This document shows, one piece after another, positions 1 to 7,970 of a stretch of DNA of 22,395 nucleotides. Every line of letters begins with the position of its first letter. The stretch's first letter is position 1. Source of the DNA: UBA1858 sp039182865 (lineage in GTDB: Bacteria > Pseudomonadota > Gammaproteobacteria > UBA4575); assembly GCA_039182865.1 (NCBI GenBank), contig JBCDBX010000026.1:1-22395 (forward strand), read 5' to 3'. The notes beneath the pieces are model-generated. The model was given only the letters and a program-made list of their open reading frames with translations, did not search any database and was not told where the DNA came from. The position numbers and the translations under genes are program-made.

Positions 1-134
1 GTACCACCCGCTGCATATGGGCCTACTCGATAACTTGGGATCGGTACGTACATGGTCTCTTCGGCACTCACGACACTGGTCATTCCAACCATCGCCATTA
101 ATGCACTTGCCAGTACTATTACTCTCGTCTTCAT
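1..134 (-). CDS. ABC transporter periplasmic substrate-binding protein, N-terminal part (branched-chain amino acid/urea type)
   Basis: Only the first 44 codons are in the window, read leftward from an ATG at 134-132; the rest lies beyond base 1. An AGGAG ribosome site sits just upstream (about 141-146). The start MKTRVIVLASALMAM continues into a clear Sec signal peptide with a VSA cleavage site near residue 24. The mature protein begins EETMYVPIPSYRVGPYAAGG. The block PSYRVGPYAAGG is typical of Leu/Ile/Val- or urea-type periplasmic binding proteins (LivK/UrtA-like, peripl_BP_6 family), which capture a small solute for an ABC importer. The actual ligand cannot be read from this fragment. Permease and ATPase genes, if present, would lie to the left, outside the window. 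Confidence 0.75.
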   Translation of the reverse strand, partial: MKTRVIVLASALMAMVGMTSVVSAEETMYVPIPSYRVGPYAAGG

Positions 135-464
135 ATCTTACTCCTGATTATAGAAATGAAATTAAGGTTACATCTTGTAATTATTGTTGTGAGAAGCTTT
201 TGCTTCACACTGTTTTTAAAACATCCATTACTTGATGCAATCGATGTCATAGCCGCAGTGTAGTAGCAAATGCGGAGAATGCCAACAGAAAATATCTTAT
301 ATATTAGTACATTAGAGAATGGTAAAAAATTAATGCTATGAACCATTCTTAGGGATATTAAGTGGATTGTCGCGAGCGAAAATAGCAGATAATGTCGTCG
401 TTAAAATTGTGGGCAAGAGTTAAATGCACCAAAAATTGTCAGATTTATTAATTAGACAGATAGA
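135..464. other. Gene-free intergenic region between binding-protein gene and proS
   Basis: This 330-bp stretch should hold the promoter of the leftward binding-protein gene and the 3' end of the proS transcript. I see no convincing open reading frame: the short frames here lack family features. Two small inverted repeats are visible. One is a GC-containing hairpin at 189-210 followed by T residues (separate entry). The other has 8-bp arms AGAATGGT (316-323) and ACCATTCT (342-349) around an 18-base AT-rich loop. Neither makes a normal leftward terminator for proS, because no T-run follows in the leftward direction. I could not identify a good -35/-10 pair. Confidence 0.5.
189..217 (+). terminator. 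Terminator-like hairpin with no obvious gene to terminate
   Basis: The arms GTG-A-GAAGC and GCTTC-A-CAC pair through eight base pairs with one A-A mismatch around a TTTT loop (189-210), followed by TGTTTTT (211-217). This is the form of a weak intrinsic terminator for rightward transcription. No rightward gene precedes it. In the leftward direction it would fall in the 5' leader of the binding-protein gene and has no T-run. It may be a leader structure or chance. Confidence 0.3.
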
Positions 465-2171
465 TTAATTTAATAGTGCTTTCAATATTAAGTCTTTGAT
501 ACTTATGGTTTCAATGTCCTGTGATTGTTTATCTGTTCTGCTTTTGTACTCGACAGTGCCCGCTTTTAGACCGCGATCGCTAACCACGATGCGATGTGGA
601 ATACCAATCAATTCATGGTCAGCAAACATCTGACCTGGCCTTACATTTCTGTCATCAAAGATCACTTCAATACCACACTCTATTAAATCTTTATAAAGTT
701 TTTCGCAAAAAGTTTTTACTTGTTCAGATTTTTCCATGTTGATGGGTAATAGTGAGACTTGGAAAGGAGCAAGTTTAAGAGGCCAGATAATGCCATGCTC
801 ATCATAGTTTTGTTCAATCGCAGCAGCGACGACACGCGAAACACCGATACCATAACAACCCATGGTGACAATTTTTTCTTTACCATTTTTATCTAGGACT
901 GCTGCATTAAGTGCGTGACTATACTTATCACCTAGCTGGAATATATGACCGACCTCTATGCCGCGCTTAATTTGAATATGCCCTTGGCCGTCAGGGCTGG
1001 GATCACCTTCTTGAATTTCACGCAAATCTTGATGATCAAGCGTTGAAGAGTTGTCCCAATTTGCATTTTTAAGATGAAAGCCTGTCTCGTTCGCTCCACA
1101 TACAAAATTCTCTAATACCGCTGCTGCATGATCAACGATGAGGCGACAATTTAAATTCATTGGACCAATAAAGCCGGGTGTTATATCTAAACTAGATCTA
1201 ATTTCTTCATCACTTGCAAAGGTAAGTGGACTCGCAATTCCCTCTAATTTTTCTGCCTTAATAGTATTGAGCTCGTGATCTCCACGTAATGCTAAAGCAA
1301 TAACGTCATCCTCTTCTGCTTTAACAATTAACACTTTAATACACATTGAAGGCGTTACTTTTAGTGCCGTGCAGACTTCTTCAATAGTTTTTTGAGTGGG
1401 CGTAGAAATTTTTTCTTGCTCACTTAACGGTTGTTTTGTTTTATTATCATTGAAGTGAAGAGGTGCGAGTTCAACATTCGCTGCATAATCACTGCTATCA
1501 GAAAATGCAATTGCATCTTCACCGGAATCAGCAAGCACATGGAATTCATGTGAAGAATTTCCACCAATCGCTCCTGAATCTGCTTGCACTGCACGAAATT
1601 CCAAACCAAGCCGCGTGAAAATACTTGAGTAAGTGTCATGCATTACCTGATAAGTTTTTTCGAGGCATTCTTGGTTTTCGTGAAATGAGTATGCATCTTT
1701 CATAATGAACTCGCGGGCACGCATAATCCCAAAACGTGGACGAATTTCGTCGCGAAATTTAGTTTGAATTTGGTAGAAATTAATTGGTAGCTGCTTATAG
1801 GATCTAATTTCATGTCTTACGATATCGGTGATAACTTCTTCGTGTGTTGGTCCATAACAAAATTCACGTTGATGACGATCATGCAAGCGCAACAATTCAG
1901 GGCCATATTGTTCCCAGCGGCCAGACTCTTGCCATAGTTCAGCCGGTTGTACTGAAGGCATGAGTAATTCCAATGCGCCCGACTTATTCATCTCTTCGCG
2001 AATAATATTTTCAGCTTTTCTAAGTGAGCGTAAGCCAAGTGGCATCCAGCTATACATGCCTGAAGTTAATTTACGAATCATGCCTGTTCGCAACATAAGC
2101 TGATGACTTATAACTTCTGCATCGGAAGGGATTTCTTTTAAAGTTGAAAGATGAAATGAAGAAACGCGCAT
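465..2171 (-). CDS. proS: Prolyl-tRNA synthetase, bacterial type with editing domain
   Basis: The 568-residue protein charges tRNA(Pro) with proline in the cytoplasm. Its length fits the bacterial-type ProRS, whose class II catalytic core is split by an INS (YbaK-like) editing domain. Class II motif 2 is at about 138-164 (FRDEIRPRFGIMRAREFIMK, then DAYSFH). Motif 3 is at about 437-454 (MGCYGIGVSR...AAIEQ). The INS region spans roughly 255-385 and keeps a lysine at 279 (CIKVLIVKA), the position known to matter for hydrolysing mischarged Ala-tRNA(Pro). The C-terminal anticodon-binding domain includes FDDRNVRPGQMFADHELIGI. The ATG start at 2171 gives the normal N-terminus MRVSSFHLSTLKEIPSDAEV. 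It is leftward and lies 113 bp after the DUF4124 gene, which may share its transcript. Confidence 0.97.
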   Translation of the reverse strand: MRVSSFHLSTLKEIPSDAEVISHQLMLRTGMIRKLTSGMYSWMPLGLRSLRKAENIIREEMNKSGALELLMPSVQPAELWQESGRWEQYGPELLRLHDRHQREFCYGPTHEEVITDIVRHEIRSYKQLPINFYQIQTKFRDEIRPRFGIMRAREFIMKDAYSFHENQECLEKTYQVMHDTYSSIFTRLGLEFRAVQADSGAIGGNSSHEFHVLADSGEDAIAFSDSSDYAANVELAPLHFNDNKTKQPLSEQEKISTPTQKTIEEVCTALKVTPSMCIKVLIVKAEEDDVIALALRGDHELNTIKAEKLEGIASPLTFASDEEIRSSLDITPGFIGPMNLNCRLIVDHAAAVLENFVCGANETGFHLKNANWDNSSTLDHQDLREIQEGDPSPDGQGHIQIKRGIEVGHIFQLGDKYSHALNAAVLDKNGKEKIVTMGCYGIGVSRVVAAAIEQNYDEHGIIWPLKLAPFQVSLLPINMEKSEQVKTFCEKLYKDLIECGIEVIFDDRNVRPGQMFADHELIGIPHRIVVSDRGLKAGTVEYKSRTDKQSQDIETISIKDLILKALLN

Positions 2172-2284
2172 GATTAATTTTAGTAAGATTGTTATTAAAT
2201 GCGCGCCAAGTTAAGCGCAGATTCAGCTATGGTGCAAGCTAAATGCGATAAAAAAATTTTGTAACGATAAGGATATTATTAACT

Positions 2285-2737
2285 TTAATTACAGAATTCT
2301 TGAATTAGCGCTTCACTTTCTTGGATTTTTGCTTGGCGTTCATCTTCATTAAGTTTGCGATATAAATCGCCTTCTTTTATGGTGACTTGCCCACGACTTG
2401 TGAGGTTAGTTAAATTCTGTTTTGCTTTTTTGCAATTATCAGCTTTGATCTGATTACTTTCTGCTAGACGTTGCTGGTCTTGAAGCTGTTGATCTCTATT
2501 TGGCTGAGCTTGGCCTGACTGGTTTTGAACATTTTTCAGTCCTTGAGATGATGAGTTTCCTGTTGATGCGGTACTAGGGTCTTCAACATACTCAAAATCA
2601 ATACCTGATGGAGGAGGTGTTTGACTATAAATGATTTCGCCATCCGCAGCTGTCCATTTGTAGATGCCGCCAAATGCACTAGCACTGATAAGCATTAGGC
2701 TTATCAAACATCCGATAATTGGTGCTTGCTTGAGCAT
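2285..2737 (-). CDS. Small exported DUF4124-domain protein
   Basis: This 150-residue protein begins with a Sec signal peptide (hydrophobic stretch about 7-18, likely cleavage after ASA at 19-21), so it is predicted periplasmic. Right after the cleavage site comes IYKWTAADGEIIYSQTPP (25-42), the core of the DUF4124 fold, a short beta domain of unknown function common in gammaproteobacterial exported proteins. A low-complexity Ser/Gln/Asn linker follows (about 55-95), then a charged helical tail. Two cysteines, at 102 and 149, could form a disulfide. The ATG is preceded by AGGAGA, which supports the start. It is in the same direction as proS and upstream of it. No function can be assigned. Confidence 0.8.
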   Translation of the reverse strand: MLKQAPIIGCLISLMLISASAFGGIYKWTAADGEIIYSQTPPPSGIDFEYVEDPSTASTGNSSSQGLKNVQNQSGQAQPNRDQQLQDQQRLAESNQIKADNCKKAKQNLTNLTSRGQVTIKEGDLYRKLNEDERQAKIQESEALIQEFCN

Positions 2738-2762
2738 TATAAATCTCCTTGGTGTAACGAAT

Positions 2763-2787
2763 ATATCTTCAGTCTAACAGAAGATAT
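2763..2787. repeat. Inverted repeat in the DUF4124/LysR divergent intergenic region
   Basis: Perfect 8-bp arms ATATCTTC (2763-2770) and GAAGATAT (2780-2787) flank a 9-base loop. It lies 26-50 bp upstream of the leftward DUF4124 start and about 190 bp upstream of the LysR start. No T-run follows in either direction, so it is not an intrinsic terminator. It could be a protein-binding dyad, but nothing ties it to a particular regulator. Confidence 0.35.
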
Positions 2788-2926
2788 TGACTTTCGAATG
2801 GTATTTGGGCGCAAAAAAGGCGCACAGTCGACGGGCTTTGCGATATCAGTGATAAAAGTCCTATTTGTCTATGAGAGAGTTTGGTTGGTTAGATTTAAAA
2901 TTCTCGCATATGAGTAGCAGTGAGAG

Positions 2927-2935
2927 TGATATACT
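2927..2935 (+). promoter_or_regulatory. Probable extended -10 promoter of the LysR gene
   Basis: TG-A-TATACT (2927-2935) matches the extended -10 form TGnTATAAT with one mismatch in the hexamer. No good -35 lies 17 bp upstream, as is common for extended -10 promoters. Transcription would begin near 2941, about 40 bases before the ATG at 2980. This placement argues against the in-frame GTG at 2920 being the start of the LysR protein. Confidence 0.45.
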
Positions 2936-2979
2936 CATTCGTTCTAGAACATAATAAAAAACAAAAGGGCTCAAATTAT

Positions 2980-3894
2980 ATGGCCGATCGCCGACTGCAA
3001 GTTTTTTACACTGTCGCAAGACTATTAAGTTTCACGAAAGCTGCTGAAACTTTGCATATGACTCAACCTGCAGTGACATTTCAGGTGCGTCAGCTAGAGG
3101 ATCATTTTGATACCCGTTTATTTGATCGTACTCATAATCGTGTCGCTCTGACCGAAGCAGGTCGTAAAGCTTATGAATATGCTGAGGAAATATTCTCGTT
3201 GTATGCCGAAATGGAAAATACGGTAAAAGAGCTAACAGGAGATGTTAGCGGTGCGCTTACTATGGGTGCGAGCACCACGATTGCAGAATATATGTTGCCT
3301 GCGCTATTGCGTGGTTTCACTATGGAGTTTCCTGATATCAATCTCAAGCTAAATGTTTCCAATACTGAAGGCATTGTGTCCATGATTGAAAATAGCATGA
3401 TAGATTTGGGTGTGGTGGAAGGCCCCGTGGCAAATAAGAATTTATTGGTCGAAGTGTGTCGCGTAGATCAGCTTGTTGTCGTGGTTCCTCCCGATAATGA
3501 ATTATCAGCGCGTGAATCCATTTCGATGGAAGAAGTTATGGAACATCCATTTATCTGTCGTGAAGAAGGGTCTGGAACCAGAGAAGTGATCATGGATCAT
3601 ATGGTCAAACTCGGTCTAGATCGAAATAATCTCAATGTATCACTAGAGCTTGGAAGTCCTGAATCAATTAAAGGTGCGGTTGAAGCAGGCATGGGTATAT
3701 CAATTGTTTCGATTGCAACACTCGAAAAAGAGTTGCAACTTGGAACCCTAACTGCAATTAAGTTGGATCCGCCTATGGAAAGATCATTTTCTTTTGTCAG
3801 ACAGCGACAAAAGTTTCGTTTGCAAGCAATGGAGAAGTTATTGGACTATGCACGCAGTTATTGCAGTGCACAAACCAATCACATTGATAATTAA
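2980..3894 (+). CDS. LysR-family transcriptional regulator
   Basis: This 304-residue DNA-binding regulator has the usual LysR length. The N-terminal winged helix-turn-helix is about residues 1-60: MADRRLQVFYTVARLLSFTK, then AAETLHMTQPAVTFQVRQLE and LFDRTHNRVALTEAG. The effector-binding domain is about 90-295, with IGASTTIAEYMLP-like and EEGSGTREV blocks that resemble the CysL/CbbR side of the family. The effector is not known from sequence. The frame extends 20 codons upstream to a GTG at 2920, but the ATG at 2980 is preferred. It gives the canonical N-terminus, has an AAAGGG element about 10 bases upstream, and lies downstream of the probable promoter. The PerM-family gene follows after 48 bp in the same direction. 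Confidence 0.92.
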   Translation: MADRRLQVFYTVARLLSFTKAAETLHMTQPAVTFQVRQLEDHFDTRLFDRTHNRVALTEAGRKAYEYAEEIFSLYAEMENTVKELTGDVSGALTMGASTTIAEYMLPALLRGFTMEFPDINLKLNVSNTEGIVSMIENSMIDLGVVEGPVANKNLLVEVCRVDQLVVVVPPDNELSARESISMEEVMEHPFICREEGSGTREVIMDHMVKLGLDRNNLNVSLELGSPESIKGAVEAGMGISIVSIATLEKELQLGTLTAIKLDPPMERSFSFVRQRQKFRLQAMEKLLDYARSYCSAQTNHIDN

Positions 3895-3899
3895 ATACA

Positions 3900-3929
3900 G
3901 ACTAGTTTTACGGCCTAGTCTCTTAGGCC
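3900..3929 (+). repeat. Two overlapping, mutually exclusive short hairpins
   Basis: GACTAG (3900-3905) pairs with CTAGTC (3915-3920), and GGCCTA (3912-3917) pairs with TAGGCC (3924-3929). The two stems share the CCTAG segment, so only one can form at a time. They lie between the LysR stop and the PerM-family ATG (3943), where they could affect translation or RNA stability. Each stem is only 6 bp and no T-run follows, so this is a weak structural observation. Confidence 0.35.
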
Positions 3930-3942
3930 AAATCGATATAGC

Positions 3943-5010
3943 ATGATTAAATATTTTCGCGACTGGTATGAACGCCATTTCTCTGACCCACAAGTAATAA
4001 CGCTCACGTTATTTTTGATTGTCGGTTTTGCGATTGTCATCTTCGCGGGCAAAATACTTGCACCCTTACTTGCAAGTATTGTAATTGCTTATTTATTGGA
4101 AGGTGCAGTTTCCTATCTTGAAAGAAATAAGTTACCACGCATTATAGCTTTATTGTTAACCTTCATAAGCTTTATGGCACTAGCGGTTATATTGCTATTC
4201 GTGTTTATACCTGTCTTGTCAGAGCAGTTCACTCAGTTCTTTAAAGAATTGCCAAATATGATTGGCCAGGGTCAGAAGCTATTAATGCAACTACCCGAAA
4301 AATTTCCAAGTTTGGTTAATGAATCTCAGGTTGAAGAAATAACGACATATTTGCGAGGTGAATTAATCACATTTGGACAAGTGTTAATTACTAAACCACT
4401 AACCTCGGTTGTTGGGCTCATCACGATTCTTATATACCTAATATTGGTGCCGCTATTAGTATTCTTTTTGTTGAAAGATAAAAACATAATCTTGAAGTGG
4501 CTGGAAAGATATTTGCCTGTACAGCGTGATCTGACAAATGAAGTTTGGTTTGAAGTAAACCAAAAAATTGCAAGTTATGTCAGGGGTAAATTTGTGGAAA
4601 TCTTGATTGTGCTTTCCGTAACATTTGTGACGTTTAAATTTCTAGGTTTAAACTATGCTATGTTGCTGGCAGTACTAGTCGGTGTTTCTGTCATCATTCC
4701 ATATGTAGGTGCTGCCGTTGTTACCATTCCTGTGATGTTTGTCGCTTATGCGCAATGGGGTATTTCCACTGATTTTGCTTATGTCTTGCTCGCTTATGCC
4801 ATCATTCAGTTTCTAGACGGCAATATCTTAGTACCTCTGTTGTTCTCAGAAGTTGTGAATCTTCATCCAGTTGCCATTATCGCAGCGGTATTATTCTTCG
4901 GGGGGTTATGGGGAATTTGGGGCGTATTCTTTGCCATCCCGCTTGCAACTTTGATAAATGCAGTAATCAATGCTTGGCCTCGTTGGGAAGCGGCGCATAA
5001 ACAAACCTAG
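3943..5010 (+). CDS. AI-2E family transporter (PerM-like inner-membrane protein)
   Basis: This 355-residue polytopic membrane protein belongs to the AI-2E exporter superfamily (PerM/YdiK/TqsA). About eight hydrophobic segments are visible: paired helices near residues 18-55, 60-95 and 145-180, and a dense C-terminal group from about 215 to 345. Family-like blocks include IAYLLEGAVSYLERNKLPR near the N-terminus, a GVSVIIPYVGAAVVTIPVMF stretch, and the C-terminal sequence FGGLWGIWGVFFAIPLATLI. Some family members export the AI-2 signal and others act as sodium/proton antiporters; PerM itself has no settled substrate. The gene follows the LysR gene and precedes dapA by 90 bp. The ATG start gives a cytoplasmic N-terminus of normal length. 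Confidence 0.88.
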   Translation: MIKYFRDWYERHFSDPQVITLTLFLIVGFAIVIFAGKILAPLLASIVIAYLLEGAVSYLERNKLPRIIALLLTFISFMALAVILLFVFIPVLSEQFTQFFKELPNMIGQGQKLLMQLPEKFPSLVNESQVEEITTYLRGELITFGQVLITKPLTSVVGLITILIYLILVPLLVFFLLKDKNIILKWLERYLPVQRDLTNEVWFEVNQKIASYVRGKFVEILIVLSVTFVTFKFLGLNYAMLLAVLVGVSVIIPYVGAAVVTIPVMFVAYAQWGISTDFAYVLLAYAIIQFLDGNILVPLLFSEVVNLHPVAIIAAVLFFGGLWGIWGVFFAIPLATLINAVINAWPRWEAAHKQT

Positions 5011-5100
5011 TCACATCGCAATTAGTATCGCAGGTAAACTTGTAAACTCTAATCTGCTTGATTACTATTCCCGGCTATTTTTAAACATCTGGAGTATTTA

Positions 5101-5976
5101 ATGTTTACAGGCAGTATGGTCGCAATCGCAACCCCCATGCAGGAAGATGGAATAGTAGATTTCGATGCATTAGATGCCCTGGTTGATTTTCATTTAGAAA
5201 ATAAAACTGACGTCATAATTCCTGCAGGTACCACAGGTGAATCTGCCACATTGGATCATGATGAGCACTGTGAAGTTATCAAGCGAGTCGTTCAAAGAGT
5301 TAAGGGAAGAGTGCCTGTAATTGGTGGCACTGGTGCTAATTCCACATGGGAAGCAATATCACTTACTCGGTGCGCTGCCGAAGCAGGAGTTGATGCATGC
5401 TTATTAGTGACACCATATTATAATAAGCCAACCCAAGAAGGCCTTTACCAACACTATAAAAAAGTGGCTGATGAAGTCGAGATTCCACAAATTTTATATA
5501 ATGTTCCTGGCAGGACCGCTTGTGATATGTTGCCAGAGACTATTGCTCGACTCGCTGAAATTAAGAATATTGTGGGAGTAAAAGAAGCTTCTGGCGATCT
5601 TTCCCGAGGGATCAAAATAAAAGAATTATGTGGTCCAGATTTTATGGTTGTCAGTGGTGAAGATTGTCAGGCGATGGAGTCAATTCTAGCAGGTGGCCAA
5701 GGGGTGATTTCTGTCACGGCAAATGTGGCGCCAAAATTAATGCATGATATGTGTCAAGCTGCATTAGCTGGCGATCGATCAAAAGCTGAGGAACTTAATG
5801 CAAAAATTGAAGACTTACACCGTGAGTTATTTATTGAATCAAATCCCATCCCAACCAAGTGGTCATTACATGAAATGGGATTAATTCCTGCGGGAATTAG
5901 ATTGCCCTTAACTCCCTTGGATGGGCAGTATCATGAAACATTACGAAAAGCTCTTAAAAAAGCTGGCTGTTTATAA
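5101..5976 (+). CDS. dapA: 4-hydroxy-tetrahydrodipicolinate synthase
   Basis: DapA condenses pyruvate with aspartate semialdehyde, the first committed step to meso-diaminopimelate and lysine, in the cytoplasm. The 291-residue protein has the expected TIM-barrel length. All key residues are at the E. coli positions: T44/T45 in GTTGE, Y133 in ILYNVPGR, R138, and the Schiff-base lysine K161 in GVKEASGDL. The start MFTGSMVAIATPM is canonical, and a GGAG element lies just upstream of the ATG. bamC follows 17 bp downstream in the same direction, the same dapA-bamC order as in E. coli, so the two are very likely co-transcribed. Confidence 0.98.
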   Translation: MFTGSMVAIATPMQEDGIVDFDALDALVDFHLENKTDVIIPAGTTGESATLDHDEHCEVIKRVVQRVKGRVPVIGGTGANSTWEAISLTRCAAEAGVDACLLVTPYYNKPTQEGLYQHYKKVADEVEIPQILYNVPGRTACDMLPETIARLAEIKNIVGVKEASGDLSRGIKIKELCGPDFMVVSGEDCQAMESILAGGQGVISVTANVAPKLMHDMCQAALAGDRSKAEELNAKIEDLHRELFIESNPIPTKWSLHEMGLIPAGIRLPLTPLDGQYHETLRKALKKAGCL

Positions 5977-5993
5977 AAGCTAAAATAAATTTT

Positions 5994-7037
5994 ATGAATA
6001 GATTTTTGAAGTTATTCTTGTCAGTGGCTTTAATATTTATAATCACTTCCTGTGCATTCGTGCAAAAGTTTGGTGGAACTGATTATGGTGAAGCTGGCAG
6101 CATAGGTAATCTAGAAGCACCTCCAGAACTGGTTACACCCGAGTGGGACGAAAGTTTACAAATACCTCAAACTGAAAGTGATCGTGTTAGTGCAGTGCAA
6201 ACATTGGGTAAAGCCATTGATGCAAGTGTGGCGCCTGATTTTATTGATGTCACGGTACGACGTGAAGGAGATTTGCGTTGGTTAGAAGCCGAAGTGGATC
6301 CTGTTGCTCTTTGGCCGCTTTTACGTTCATTTTGGTCAGATCAAGGAATTATAATCGATGAAGATCTTCCGTCCACTGGCCTTATGGAAACAGATTGGAT
6401 TGAAGAAATTGAATCTGAAGATAGTGATGCAACAGAAGGTCGTGAAGTTTCTGCATTACGAACTAAATATCGGCTTAGAGTTGAACGCGAACCAAATGCT
6501 GTTTCTAATATTTTCTTAACTCAGCGACGCACAGAACTTCAGTCTATCACTGATCAAGGCGGTGTATGGGTAAATATTGATAGTGACCCTGAGGAAGAAG
6601 CCGAGATGATTGTGAATCTGCTTGAACATCTTGGACGTACACGTGAAGATGCTTTATTTGAAGTCGCAAATACTCAAGGCCCAAGACTTTATATCGAAAT
6701 TAGAGATATCGATGACATACCTGTTTTATTTGTTGGTGATCAGTACAGTCGTGTCTGGCGAAGAACGGGTGTAGCACTTGATCGTGCTGGGTTAGAAATC
6801 CTTGATCAAAATAGGAATGAGGGTATTTATGTATTCAGTACAAATGATTTAGAAATGCCGGATGAAATAGATTTACAACAGAGCCAATATGAGGTGCATT
6901 TATTACCTCAAAAAACACAGACATTAATAACAGCACATTTCGCTAATAATCAAGAAGGTGTTATATCAGAACAAGATGCAAGAATAGTGCTAAATCAAAT
7001 TCTAAGTGCTTATCAAGTATTTCGTACTACGAATTAA
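5994..7037 (+). CDS. bamC: Outer-membrane assembly lipoprotein BamC (NlpB/DapX)
   Basis: BamC is a lipoprotein of the BAM complex, which folds beta-barrel proteins into the outer membrane. The 347-residue protein begins with a lipoprotein signal peptide whose lipobox ITSC puts the lipidated cysteine at residue 20. An unstructured segment of about 50 residues follows, matching the BamC lasso that binds BamD. Two helix-grip domains are expected at about 80-210 and 225-345, which fits the length of E. coli BamC (344). The identification rests on the lipobox, length, acidic composition and its place directly after dapA. Sequence conservation in this family is low. It ends 18 bp before a strong terminator. 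Confidence 0.88.
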   Translation: MNRFLKLFLSVALIFIITSCAFVQKFGGTDYGEAGSIGNLEAPPELVTPEWDESLQIPQTESDRVSAVQTLGKAIDASVAPDFIDVTVRREGDLRWLEAEVDPVALWPLLRSFWSDQGIIIDEDLPSTGLMETDWIEEIESEDSDATEGREVSALRTKYRLRVEREPNAVSNIFLTQRRTELQSITDQGGVWVNIDSDPEEEAEMIVNLLEHLGRTREDALFEVANTQGPRLYIEIRDIDDIPVLFVGDQYSRVWRRTGVALDRAGLEILDQNRNEGIYVFSTNDLEMPDEIDLQQSQYEVHLLPQKTQTLITAHFANNQEGVISEQDARIVLNQILSAYQVFRTTN

Positions 7038-7055
7038 ATCAAAATTAGATGAACT

Positions 7056-7088
7056 AAAAAAACAGCGCTATAAAAGCGCCGTTTTTTT
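7056..7088. terminator. Bidirectional intrinsic terminator between bamC and folE2
   Basis: A 14-bp stem has left arm AAAAAAACAGCGCT (7056-7069) and right arm AGCGCCGTTTTTTT (7075-7088), with a single A-C mismatch and a 5-base loop ATAAA. The A-run before and the T-run after make it work in both directions, which fits its place between the convergent bamC (ends 7037) and folE2 (ends 7106). Confidence 0.93.
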
Positions 7089-7105
7089 ATTGTCTGTTTG
7101 AGATT

Positions 7106-7915
7106 TTACTTTGATTTATCTTTCTCTATATAAGCATATGCAGAGTGATTATGGATAGATTCAAAGTTCTCTGACTCAATAGTATATGACTCAATGCGGT
7201 CATCATTATTTAATTGAGTTGCGATATCACGAACCAGATCTTCGACAAATTTAGGATTGTCATAAGCTTCTTCTGTAACAAATTTTTCATCAGGGCGTTT
7301 TAGTAAACCATAGAGTTGGCAAGACGCTTGTTTTTCAATCATTTCAATTAACTCTTCAACCCAGACGAAATCTTTGATGCATACTGATAATGTAATATGT
7401 GAACGTTGATTGTGTGCACCATACTCAGAGATACTCTTAGAGCAAGGACATAAACTAGTAACAGGCACTAATACACGCACATCAGTTTTTGCAACATCGC
7501 TGGTGATTTCCCCAAGAAAACTGACTTCATAATCTAGCAAACTTTCTACACCGGTTACTGGTGCTGCTTTTTTGACAAAGTAGGGAAAAGTCATTTCAAT
7601 ATGGCCAGATTCAGACTCTAACCTAGCCGCCATTTTCTCTAGCATATCTTTAAAAGACTTCACTGAAATTTCACGCTCATACTCGTTAAGGATTTCGACA
7701 AAACGAGACATATGCGTGCCTTTGAAATTATGAGGTAGATTCACATACATATTAAAATCTGCAATCGTATGCTGCTCTCCACCAGAGCGATCAAGCACAC
7801 GCACTGGATGTTTAATGCCTTTAATACCTACTTTATCAATAGGAATTTGGCGCGTGTCTTCCTTGTTTTGAGTGTCTGGAATAGACTGAATCGCTTCACT
7901 TGCGGTTGCGCTCAT
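7106..7915 (-). CDS. folE2: GTP cyclohydrolase FolE2 (type IB)
   Basis: FolE2 converts GTP to 7,8-dihydroneopterin triphosphate, the first step of folate (and tetrahydropterin) synthesis. It belongs to the COG1469 family, unrelated in sequence to the zinc enzyme FolE. The 269-residue protein carries the family's VTSLCPCSKSISEYGAHNQR block; C156/C158 include the metal-binding cysteine. Other family features are VDLPH-like YVNLPHNFKGTHMSRF (57-72) and the C-terminal ESFESIHNHSAYA-like ending. FolE2 enzymes can use Mn or other metals and in several bacteria replace FolE when zinc is scarce. The ATG at 7915 follows dxs by 55 bp, so it may end the xseB-ispA-dxs-folE2 transcript or have its own promoter in that gap. 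Confidence 0.96.
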   Translation of the reverse strand: MSATASEAIQSIPDTQNKEDTRQIPIDKVGIKGIKHPVRVLDRSGGEQHTIADFNMYVNLPHNFKGTHMSRFVEILNEYEREISVKSFKDMLEKMAARLESESGHIEMTFPYFVKKAAPVTGVESLLDYEVSFLGEITSDVAKTDVRVLVPVTSLCPCSKSISEYGAHNQRSHITLSVCIKDFVWVEELIEMIEKQASCQLYGLLKRPDEKFVTEEAYDNPKFVEDLVRDIATQLNNDDRIESYTIESENFESIHNHSAYAYIEKDKSK

Positions 7916-7970
7916 CTTTCATAACCCTTTGAATATATTGAATTAATTGTTTATATAATATGCAGAAATC

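Noticed and set aside
17..346. Two short overlapping frames near the left edge (rightward from 17, leftward from 346)
   Set aside because: The first is antisense to the signal peptide of the ABC binding-protein gene. The second has no ribosome site or recognisable motif and is AT-rich intergenic DNA.
2726..2917. 63-codon rightward frame upstream of the LysR gene
   Set aside because: It overlaps the start of the DUF4124 gene and its leader and has no ribosome site or family features. It ends just before the LysR promoter, so a chance frame is more likely.
2920..2979. 20-codon upstream extension of the LysR gene from a GTG
   Set aside because: The extension overlaps the probable -10 element. 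LysR proteins normally begin within about ten residues of the helix-turn-helix, as the ATG at 2980 gives.
7916..7970. AT-rich near-palindromic segment upstream of folE2 considered as a Zur box
   Set aside because: TGCATATTATATAAACA on the minus strand lacks the matching half-sites of the proteobacterial Zur consensus. It is more likely just AT-rich promoter DNA.
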